Below the pieces are notes generated by a model, which made no database searches, was not told the origin of the DNA, and saw nothing but the letters and a program-made list of their open reading frames with translations. From Oscillospiraceae bacterium (GTDB lineage Bacteria; Bacillota; Clostridia; Oscillospirales; Ruminococcaceae), in NCBI GenBank assembly GCA_020024615.1, contig JAHHTP010000037.1:1-12378 (forward strand): a DNA stretch of 12,378 nt, in the 5' to 3' direction. How positions within the stretch are numbered: the first letter of the stretch is position 1; each line of letters starts with the position of its first letter. Shown here in pieces: positions 7,005 through 12,378 of this stretch. The position numbers and the translations under genes were made by a program.

Positions 7005-8075
7005 TCAAACAATTGTACCACCGCCGACAACAACATCACCATCATATAGCACAACCGACTGTCCCTTTGTAACAGCACGCTGTGGCTCGTCAAAGGTCAC
7101 CTGAATGGTATCTTCATCTAATTGTACAGCAGTTGCCCACTGTTCAGTATGACGATAGCGCACTTTTGCTTTCAGCCGCATCGGTTTGTATAAATCCGGC
7201 ACCGAAATCAGGTTGATATCCTTTGCAATCAGAGAAATGGAACGCAAATCAGCTTCACTACCCAAGATTACCTCATTTTTCTCCGGATCCACCTTACAGA
7301 CATACAGCGGTTCTGGTGCAGAAATATAAAGACCTTTGCGCTGTCCGATGGTATAGCGAATAATGCCACGGTGTTTGCCTAAAACCTTTCCGTCAGTCGA
7401 AATAAAATCACCTTCTGGATAGCTTTTTTTGGTATAGTGTTCGATAAAATCAGCATAATTTCCATCCGTAACAAAGCAGATATCCTGACTATCCGGCTTA
7501 TTGGCATTGATAAAGCCATTTTCCTCTGCAATCGCCCGAACCTGAACCTTTGTCATATTACCAAGCGGAAAACGCACATGTTTAAGCTGTTCCTGCTTTA
7601 ACGAATAAAGCACATAACTTTGATCTTTGCTCAAATCCGTCGCTTTTTTCAACAGATATCGTCCCGAATCTTCATCATATTCCACCCTTGCATAATGTCC
7701 AGTGACACACAACTCGCATCCAAGTTCCATTGCACTCTGAAACAGTCTTGCAAATTTTAGATGACGGTTACAGTCAACACACGGATTCGGGGTAGAACCG
7801 GTTTCATAAGCGTTGACGAATTTCCGGATTACACATTCTTCAAAGCGATCGGTAAAATTATAAACATAGTGTTCCATTCCAAGCAAATGGGCAACTTTTT
7901 TTGCATCCTCAATATCATCCAATGTGCAGCAGCTGTGATCCTCATCTAATTGTAAGTTCTCGTTTTGAAACAGTTTCATGGTCGCACCAACGCAGTCATA
8001 TCCTGCTTGTTTCATCAAAAGAGCCACAACACTGGAATCCACGCCACCACTCATTGCAATCAATGCTTTTGTCAT
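7005..8075 (-). CDS. mnmA: tRNA-specific 2-thiouridylase MnmA
   Basis: A 356-aa enzyme that thiolates U34 of Lys, Glu and Gln tRNAs, using ATP and sulfur passed on from a cysteine desulfurase. The N-terminal PP-loop is SGGVDSS (9-15). The nucleophile is C102 in NPCVDCN (97-103) and the sulfur-receiving C200 lies in DSQDICF (195-201), both near their positions in the E. coli enzyme. DQSYVL (151-156) and IRYTIGQRKGLY (239-250) are family blocks. Extra cysteines C49, C50 (HSCC) and C99 (CxxC with C102) are characteristic of a clostridial-type form. The ATG is preceded by AAAGGAAA. The gene has its own promoter (8134-8162) and diverges from cysK. No desulfurase gene is in the window, and no clear terminator is seen before ilvE. 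Cytosolic. Confidence 0.97.
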   Translation of the reverse strand: MTKALIAMSGGVDSSVVALLMKQAGYDCVGATMKLFQNENLQLDEDHSCCTLDDIEDAKKVAHLLGMEHYVYNFTDRFEECVIRKFVNAYETGSTPNPCVDCNRHLKFARLFQSAMELGCELCVTGHYARVEYDEDSGRYLLKKATDLSKDQSYVLYSLKQEQLKHVRFPLGNMTKVQVRAIAEENGFINANKPDSQDICFVTDGNYADFIEHYTKKSYPEGDFISTDGKVLGKHRGIIRYTIGQRKGLYISAPEPLYVCKVDPEKNEVILGSEADLRSISLIAKDINLISVPDLYKPMRLKAKVRYRHTEQWATAVQLDEDTIQVTFDEPQRAVTKGQSVVLYDGDVVVGGGTIV

Positions 8076-8116
8076 ATCTGTATTTCCTTTCTTTATCTGA
8101 AAAACCTATCATTTTA

Positions 8117-8154
8117 CTGTGCTTACAGATATTATGATACACAAATAAGCACAG
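8117..8154. promoter_or_regulatory. 9-bp perfect inverted repeat across the mnmA promoter (candidate operator)
   Basis: CTGTGCTTA (8117-8125) and TAAGCACAG (8146-8154) are perfect complements 20 bp apart. The mnmA -10 lies between them and the -35 abuts the right arm. The left arm is also part of a smaller palindrome, CTGT-GCTT-ACAG (8117-8128). The right arm lies upstream of the predicted start, so this is not an RNA hairpin but probably a DNA site for a dimer or paired dimers. The factor is unknown. Confidence 0.55.
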
Positions 8155-8162
8155 AATGTCAA
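8134..8162 (-). promoter_or_regulatory. Promoter of mnmA
   Basis: On the minus strand a perfect -35 TTGACA (8157-8162) is followed after 17 bp by -10 TATCAT (8134-8139). The predicted start near 8127 gives a leader of about 50 nt. Confidence 0.8.
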
Positions 8163-8205
8163 TAAAAAATTTACGATAAATCAAAATAGCCTAATCCCTT
8201 TGTAG

Positions 8206-8233
8206 TTGAAAAAAAAAATCTGTGTGTTATAAT
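8206..8233 (+). promoter_or_regulatory. Promoter of cysK, with an A10 tract in the spacer
   Basis: -35 TTGAAA (8206-8211) and -10 TATAAT (8228-8233) are spaced by 16 bp. A run of ten A residues (8209-8218) covers the end of the -35 and the start of the spacer. Downstream, CAGATT (8245-8250) and AATCTG (8261-8266) form a 6-bp inverted repeat, overlapping a second small palindrome, ATCTG-ATA-CAGAT (8262-8274), in the leader. These may be operator or leader elements. Confidence 0.75.
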
Positions 8234-8289
8234 AAAATTATACTCAGATTCATACAAATTAATCTGATACAGATATAAGGAGAAATACT

Positions 8290-9219
8290 ATGAAAATCTA
8301 CGAATCATTATCTGAATTGGTTGGCGGCACTCCGTTGCTGCATTTAAGCAATTATGAAGCTAAAAACAATCTGCCTGCACAGGTTGTTGCAAAACTGGAA
8401 TATTTAAATCCGGCAGGCAGTGTTAAAGATCGTGTCGCAAGAGCCATGATCCTCAATGCAGAAGAACAGGGAATCTTAAAACCAGGTTCGGTTATCATCG
8501 AACCAACCAGCGGTAATACTGGCATCGGACTTGCTGCCATCGCTGCCGCAAAAGGTTATGAGGTCATTTTAACGATGCCGGATACCATGAGTGTAGAACG
8601 CCGCACGCTACTAAAAGCATACGGTGCAAAACTGGTTCTGACCGAAGGTAAAAAAGGCATGAAAGGAGCTATTGAAAAAGCATCCGAACTCGCAGCTGAA
8701 ATTCCCAACAGTTTTATCCCAGGACAGTTTGAAAATCTGGCAAACCCTTGCGCACACCGCACCACCACTGGTCCGGAAATCTGGAATGATACCGATGGAA
8801 AAGTTGATATTTTTGTAGCCGGAGTTGGCACAGGCGGCACCATAACGGGTATCGGCGAATACTTAAAATCCAAAAATCCAAATGTAAAAATTGTGGCAGT
8901 TGAGCCACAAGATTCACCCGTATTATCTGGAAAGCAAGCTGGCCCGCACAAATTACAAGGAATCGGTGCAGGTTTTGTCCCAAAAATCTTAAATACCGAG
9001 ATTTATGATGAAATATTCCTGGTCAAAACAGAAGAAGCCTACGAAGCAGGCAGACAACTTGCTAAAACTGAAGGCGTTTTAGTCGGCATCTCCTCTGGTG
9101 CTGCGCTATATGCAGCCACCGAACTTGCCAAACGCGAAAAAAACAAAGGGAAAATGATTGTTGTTTTGCTCCCAGATACCGGTGACCGCTATCTCTCTAC
9201 CCCGATGTTTGAAGAATAA
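8290..9219 (+). CDS. cysK: Cysteine synthase (O-acetylserine sulfhydrylase)
   Basis: A 309-aa PLP enzyme that makes cysteine from O-acetylserine and sulfide, of normal CysK length. The Schiff-base lysine is K46 in PAGSVKDR (41-48). The substrate-binding loop is TSGNTG (73-78), the PLP-phosphate glycine loop is GVGTGGT (178-184), and GISSGAA (266-272) carries the serine that contacts the PLP ring nitrogen. PDTGDRYLST (295-304) is the usual C-terminal block. AAGGAG lies 7 nt before the ATG. It is alone in its transcription unit, with a promoter at 8206-8233 and a strong terminator at 9226-9262. Its substrate maker CysE is encoded about 2 kb to the right on the other strand, so the two are regulated separately. 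Cytosolic. Confidence 0.97.
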   Translation: MKIYESLSELVGGTPLLHLSNYEAKNNLPAQVVAKLEYLNPAGSVKDRVARAMILNAEEQGILKPGSVIIEPTSGNTGIGLAAIAAAKGYEVILTMPDTMSVERRTLLKAYGAKLVLTEGKKGMKGAIEKASELAAEIPNSFIPGQFENLANPCAHRTTTGPEIWNDTDGKVDIFVAGVGTGGTITGIGEYLKSKNPNVKIVAVEPQDSPVLSGKQAGPHKLQGIGAGFVPKILNTEIYDEIFLVKTEEAYEAGRQLAKTEGVLVGISSGAALYAATELAKREKNKGKMIVVLLPDTGDRYLSTPMFEE

Positions 9220-9262
9220 AAATATCTCCGCAGTCTTGTACGGCTGCGGAGTTTGCATTTTA
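9220..9262. terminator. Bidirectional terminator between cysK and the nitroreductase
   Basis: A perfect 8-bp GC-rich stem (CTCCGCAG 9226-9233, CTGCGGAG 9244-9251, 10-nt loop) is followed by TTTGCATTTT on the plus strand and by ATATTTTTATT on the minus strand. It sits between two convergent stop codons and can serve both. Confidence 0.9.
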
Positions 9263-9264
9263 AA

Positions 9265-9777
9265 TTATAAATATTTTACCATTTCATCCGTAGCACGATA
9301 CTGTTCATGCAACTTTGCTGGATGTGCATTTTCTGCCGGATATCCCATTACCAGAAATGCAACCGGAATGATATGTTCCGGCAACTTAAATTCTCTAATT
9401 GCTGCCTGTGGATCAAACCACATCACCCATGTACTGCCGATTCCAAGTTCAGCTGCTTCCAGCATCATGTGTGTATTGACAATCGCAGCATCAATTTCAC
9501 CGCTGTCTTTACCATCGCAATCACGCTTCCAGCTTAAATTTCTGTCATAACAGATCAGCAAAGCTGCTGGTGCATAAAAATGACAATCGGTGCAGCGCTT
9601 TAATTTTTCCAATGCCGAAGCACTGTTCAAAACATAAATTTTCTGTGGCTGTTTATTGCAGGCGGTCGGTGCCAGATAACCGGCTTTTAAAATACGCTGT
9701 AACTTTTCTGATTCAACCGGCTTTTCTAAAAATTTCCGAACCGAATAGCGCTCTTTTGCAAGCTGTAAAAACTCCAT
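9265..9777 (-). CDS. Nitroreductase family protein (short, FMN-dependent)
   Basis: A 170-aa flavin reductase of the nitroreductase superfamily, on the short side for the family. RYSVRKF (10-16) is the N-terminal FMN-phosphate motif, APTACNKQPQ (36-45) the second FMN block, and DAAIVNTHMMLEAAELGIGS (96-115) the long helix and FMN loop. VMGYP (143-147) ends the core. Such proteins reduce nitroaromatics, quinones or other acceptors with NAD(P)H, but physiological substrates are usually unknown. It starts at ATG 9777 with GGAAGGGAAG upstream. It follows cysS with 51 bp between, most of it the cysS terminator, and I see no separate promoter, so expression may come from read-through of the cysteine operon. 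A link to cysteine metabolism is not shown. Confidence 0.88.
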   Translation of the reverse strand: MEFLQLAKERYSVRKFLEKPVESEKLQRILKAGYLAPTACNKQPQKIYVLNSASALEKLKRCTDCHFYAPAALLICYDRNLSWKRDCDGKDSGEIDAAIVNTHMMLEAAELGIGSTWVMWFDPQAAIREFKLPEHIIPVAFLVMGYPAENAHPAKLHEQYRATDEMVKYL

Positions 9778-9793
9778 CTTTCTTCCCTTCCAT

Positions 9794-9822
9794 AAAAAGT
9801 GCGCAGAGTTTTGCCCTGCGCA
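9794..9822 (-). terminator. Terminator after cysS, directly before the nitroreductase
   Basis: A perfect 7-bp stem (TGCGCAG 9800-9806, CTGCGCA 9816-9822, 9-nt loop) is followed on the minus strand by CTTTTTAT. It starts 6 bp after the cysS stop codon and ends a few bases before the nitroreductase ribosome-binding site. Confidence 0.85.
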
Positions 9823-9828
9823 TCTGCT

Positions 9829-11250
9829 TTATAATTTTTCGATCACCAGACCCTGACGAGTTTCCTTTAACAAATAGCCCATCTCGGCAATCTGCGCACG
9901 AATTGCATCGGCAGTTGCAAAATCTTTTACTTTTTTCGCAGCAGCACGTTTTTCAACCAGTTGTGCAATCTCTGCTGGAATTTCAGGTGCAGCGGCTTTC
10001 TGCGCATCTTTTTCTGCTCGTTTTTTGGCAGCAGCAGCCAGTAAGCCAACTGATAATACACTGTCAAATTTTTCAATCAGCCAAAGTTTATCCGCATCTG
10101 AAATTTTGGATTTCAGCAGATCATAAATAACGGTAATACCCATAGCGGTATTTAAATCATTATCCATTGCATTGGCAAATGCTTCTAAGAATGGTCTAAC
10201 CGCTTCCTCGTCATGACCACCATTTGGAATCAGTTCTGCGATTCTTGCAACCAGCTTATCATAAGCCACCTTTGCATTGTCCAGACCCTCATATGAGAAC
10301 ACCAACGCCTTGCGATAATGGGATTGCAAGCAGAAGAAGCGATATACCAGCGGATCATAACCTTTGGATTCCAGCAGCGATACTGTTAAAAATTCGCCTT
10401 TGGATTTGGACATCTTACCATCATTGGTATTCAAATGCAGAACATGGAACCACTGGCTGCACCACGGATGACCTAAATACGCTTCAGACTGTGCGATTTC
10501 GTTGGTGTGATGTGGAAACGCATTGTCAATACCACCGCAGTGAATATCCAGATACTCTCCTAAAGCATGGGTGGAAATAGCAGAACATTCGATATGCCAG
10601 CCCGGATATCCCACTCCCCACGGAGAATCCCATTTCAATTCCTGATCATCAAACTTGGATTTGGTAAACCACAAAACAAAATCTGCTTTATTGCGCTTAT
10701 TATTATCCTCTTCAACGCCTTCCCGAACACCAACAACTAGATCTTCCTCGTTGTGTTTATTAAATACATAGTATTCATCCAACTTAGAAGTATCGAAATA
10801 GATATTGCCGCCAGCTTCATATGCATAACCTTTTTCCAGTAGTGTGACAACCATTTCTATAAAATGATCAATATAGGAAGTTGCTGGAACCACAATTTCC
10901 GGCTTTTTGATGTTCAATTTTTCACAATCAGCAAAAAAGGCATCAGTATAGAACTGCGCAATCTCCATTACTGTTTTATGTTCTCGCTTTGCGCCTTTAA
11001 GCATCTTATCCTCTCCAGAATCCGCATCAGAAGTCAGATGACCAACATCGGTGATATTCATAGCACGTTTTACATCATAACCGGAATAAACCAGATATTT
11101 CTCCAGAATATCCTCCATGATATAGCTGCGCAAATTACCGATATGCGCAAAATGGTATACAGTCGGTCCACAGGTATACATGGTAACCTTGCCCGGTTCA
11201 TGGGTAACAAATTCGTCCTTGGTATGGGTTAAAGAATTATATAATTTCAT
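9829..11250 (-). CDS. cysS: Cysteinyl-tRNA synthetase
   Basis: A 473-aa class I aminoacyl-tRNA synthetase that attaches cysteine to tRNA-Cys. The HIGH-type motif is HIGN (36-39) and the KMSKS motif is exact (279-283). Zinc ligands that read free cysteine are C27 (TCGPTV), C222 (ECSAIS), H247 and E251 (HHTNE). The length matches full bacterial CysRS, and the C-terminal anticodon-binding part is present, with an Ala/Lys-rich stretch (405-440) typical of its linker. It is the second gene of the cysE-cysS operon, 25 bp after cysE, so it shares the T-box leader: uncharged tRNA-Cys should raise both cysteine supply and charging capacity. AAAGGAAAGG lies about 11 nt before the ATG. A strong terminator follows. 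Cytosolic. Confidence 0.98.
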   Translation of the reverse strand: MKLYNSLTHTKDEFVTHEPGKVTMYTCGPTVYHFAHIGNLRSYIMEDILEKYLVYSGYDVKRAMNITDVGHLTSDADSGEDKMLKGAKREHKTVMEIAQFYTDAFFADCEKLNIKKPEIVVPATSYIDHFIEMVVTLLEKGYAYEAGGNIYFDTSKLDEYYVFNKHNEEDLVVGVREGVEEDNNKRNKADFVLWFTKSKFDDQELKWDSPWGVGYPGWHIECSAISTHALGEYLDIHCGGIDNAFPHHTNEIAQSEAYLGHPWCSQWFHVLHLNTNDGKMSKSKGEFLTVSLLESKGYDPLVYRFFCLQSHYRKALVFSYEGLDNAKVAYDKLVARIAELIPNGGHDEEAVRPFLEAFANAMDNDLNTAMGITVIYDLLKSKISDADKLWLIEKFDSVLSVGLLAAAAKKRAEKDAQKAAAPEIPAEIAQLVEKRAAAKKVKDFATADAIRAQIAEMGYLLKETRQGLVIEKL

Positions 11251-11275
11251 ATCAAAACTACCTTTCCTTTTTTAT

Positions 11276-11962
11276 TTATAATTGACTATCATTTAAACTG
11301 CTATGTGTTCGCATATCCTCCAGTTCATGCGCAATCTCTTGATAATGAGTGTATAAAGCCGCCAATTCTTCAGAAATCGGGTCACATACATGAATCTGGT
11401 CAAGGGATTCAACCACCTTCTGACCATCCTTACGGACAACCTTGGCAGGAATTCCGACTGCAGTACAGTTATCTGGAAGATCTTCCAGAACAACCGAACC
11501 AGCAGCCACACGAACATTATTACCGATGGTTAATGGTCCTAAAATTTTAGCACCTGCGCCAACCATAACATTATTAAGCAGTGTTGGATGTCGCTTTCCC
11601 ACATCTTTACCCGTACCGCCTAATGTAACACCATGATAAATGGTGCAGTTATCGCCGATTTCAGCAGTTTCACCGATCACAACGCCGCTGCCATGGTCAA
11701 TAAACAGCCCTTTTCCAATTGTCGCACCCGGATGAATCTCAATCCCGGTTCTGTGTCGTGCGTGCTGTGAAATCCAGCGCGCAATAAAATAGTGTTTTCT
11801 TTGATAAAATCGATGTGCGATTCGATACCAAATCACAGCATGAAGTCCTGCATACAGAAAAAATACTTCTATATTACTTCGAGCAGCTGGATCACGCTCC
11901 CGAATAGATTTGACATCTTCTTTGACAACTCGAAAGAATTTCTCTTTTTTGATGCCTGACAT
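11276..11962 (-). CDS. cysE: Serine O-acetyltransferase
   Basis: A 228-aa enzyme that acetylates serine with acetyl-CoA to give O-acetylserine, the first step of cysteine synthesis. The length fits the short Gram-positive type. A helical N-terminus (about 1-68) is followed by a left-handed beta helix of hexapeptide repeats starting at IEIHPGATIG (74-83). H90 in FIDHGSG (87-93) is the likely catalytic base and E75 replaces the aspartate of the E. coli dyad, as in other Gram-positive members. TLGGTGK (113-119) and KRHPTL (123-128) form the acetyl-CoA loop. The protein ends in DSQL, not in the isoleucine that many CysE proteins use to dock into CysK. AGGAGGAG precedes the ATG. First gene of the cysE-cysS operon under the T-box. 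Confidence 0.97.
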   Translation of the reverse strand: MSGIKKEKFFRVVKEDVKSIRERDPAARSNIEVFFLYAGLHAVIWYRIAHRFYQRKHYFIARWISQHARHRTGIEIHPGATIGKGLFIDHGSGVVIGETAEIGDNCTIYHGVTLGGTGKDVGKRHPTLLNNVMVGAGAKILGPLTIGNNVRVAAGSVVLEDLPDNCTAVGIPAKVVRKDGQKVVESLDQIHVCDPISEELAALYTHYQEIAHELEDMRTHSSLNDSQL

Positions 11963-11981
11963 AAACTCCTCCTATCAAAAT

Positions 11982-12252
11982 AAAAAACGCCCTTTCTGAC
12001 AAATCAAATAATTTGACAAAAAAGGCGAAGTTATCAAACTCGCGGTTCCACTTTTTTTCCGGCAAATAAAAATGCCGCTCATTCCGCCGTAACGCGACGC
12101 ATACGGAAAACGCTACTGCAACTTTCACGCTTTCAGCTCATGGATGCACTTTCATCCAAAAAGATTCTGCGTATGCTTTCAGCCAGCGACATACACTCTC
12201 TGTCGATCTTTTATATGGATTACTCTATCCGATCATTGCTTTTTTATATTCT
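11982..12252 (-). ncRNA. T-box riboswitch leader of cysE-cysS, probably sensing tRNA-Cys
   Basis: The minus-strand T-box core TGGAACCGCG is at 12041-12050. Its variable base (A, 12047) would pair with a U73 discriminator, which tRNA-Cys has. The antiterminator arms GCGAGTT (12037-12043) and AACTTCGC (12025-12032) share bases with the terminator arm CGCC (12024-12027), which pairs with GGGCG (11988-11992) before a six-T run (11982-11987), so the two folds exclude each other. An AGTA motif follows the 5' end, and a TGC triplet followed by A (12118-12120) sits where the specifier is expected. A 5-bp hairpin (12059-12076) lies before the core. Uncharged tRNA should favour read-through into cysE. 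The specifier was located by eye, not by covariance model. Confidence 0.9.
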
Positions 12253-12258
12253 ATAATT

Positions 12259-12287
12259 AGTATAGCATATTTTTTAAAATTTGACAA
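12259..12287 (-). promoter_or_regulatory. Promoter of the cysE-cysS operon
   Basis: On the minus strand, -35 TTGTCA (12282-12287) and -10 TATACT (12259-12264) are spaced by 17 bp, with a TG-extended -10. The predicted start is near 12252, giving a leader of about 290 nt that contains the whole T-box. Confidence 0.85.
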
Positions 12288-12320
12288 GGCGTAGACAAAG
12301 CCCAGACAAAATTTAACATT

Positions 12321-12358
12321 CATAAAACAAAAACTCCCGTATCGAAAGATACAGGAGT
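12321..12358 (-). terminator. Terminator of the right-edge tRNA gene
   Basis: An 11-bp stem (12333-12343 and 12348-12358) with a 4-nt loop is followed on the minus strand by TTTTTGTTTTATG. One pair is a U-G wobble on the minus strand but a C-A mismatch on the plus strand, which supports minus-strand function. It lies 4 nt past the CCA end of the tRNA. Confidence 0.85.
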
Positions 12359-12362
12359 AAAA

Positions 12363-12378
12363 TGGCTCCCCTTGTCGG
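12363..12378 (-). tRNA. 3' end of a tRNA, cut by the window edge (tRNA-Asn likely)
   Basis: On the minus strand the last bases read CCGAC (3' side of the T-stem), AAGGGGA (3' acceptor strand), G73 and CCA. This fits a tRNA with U1-A72 and discriminator G, a pattern found in tRNA-Asn and also in tRNA-Gln. The anticodon lies outside the window, so identity is open. A terminator follows at once (12321-12358). Confidence 0.65.

Noticed and set aside
8556..8951. A 131-codon open frame on the minus strand
   Set aside because: It is fully antisense to cysK, without a ribosome-binding site or recognisable domain.
9570..10130. A 186-codon open frame on the plus strand
   Set aside because: It lies antisense to the well-supported nitroreductase and cysS genes, crosses the terminator between them, and its translation has no recognisable domain.
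11892..12128. A 78-codon open frame on the minus strand
   Set aside because: It runs through the T-box structure and overlaps the start of cysE in another frame; its conserved signal is explained by the RNA.

Overview
This window is an ordinary-looking chromosomal stretch from a moderately AT-rich Gram-positive bacterium, most likely a Clostridia member of the Bacillota. The reasons are the cysE-cysS operon behind a T-box leader, strong Shine-Dalgarno sites, sigma-A-type promoters with AT-rich -10 boxes, hairpin/U-tract terminators, and proteins typical of gut Clostridia (an HI0933/BaiN-type flavoprotein, a short nitroreductase, a clostridial form of MnmA). Genus cannot be fixed from the sequence; a Ruminococcaceae/Oscillospiraceae-like host is a guess. 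I see no phage, transposon, CRISPR or plasmid signal. Both window ends cut through tRNA genes on the minus strand.

Layout, left to right. 1-48: 5' part of an initiator tRNA-fMet (minus) with its promoter at 86-114. 244-1116: a sugar-phosphate isomerase/epimerase-type TIM barrel (minus), apparently monocistronic, with its own promoter, a palindrome at the start site and a terminator. 1234-3406: a MoxR-type AAA ATPase followed by a DUF58 protein, a two-gene minus-strand operon. 3593-4399: a divergently transcribed membrane-anchored protein that looks like a degenerate LytR-CpsA-Psr (LCP) domain. 4442-5698: an HI0933/BaiN-like FAD enzyme (minus). 5768-6793: ilvE (minus) with a strong promoter. 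7005-8075: mnmA (minus), divergent from cysK (8290-9219, plus). 9265-9777: a small nitroreductase (minus). 9829-11962: cysE-cysS (minus), preceded by a roughly 290-nt T-box leader and promoter. 12363-12378: the 3' end of another minus-strand tRNA with its terminator.

The right half has a sulfur theme. CysE makes O-acetylserine, CysK turns it into cysteine, CysS charges it onto tRNA-Cys, and MnmA puts cysteine-derived sulfur on tRNA wobble uridines. CysE-CysS is controlled by a T-box whose apparent specifier is TGC (Cys), and whose T-box variable base (A) matches the U73 discriminator of tRNA-Cys. cysK and mnmA share a divergent control region with a 9-bp perfect inverted repeat across the mnmA promoter and an A10 tract inside the cysK promoter spacer. 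The left half carries an envelope-type group (MoxR, DUF58, LCP-like).

I found no convincing new multi-gene system. The points most worth a second look are the catalytically degenerate LCP-like protein beside MoxR/DUF58, the inverted repeats in the two divergent control regions, the A10 promoter tract, and two terminators placed directly in front of the ribosome-binding site of the next co-directional gene.
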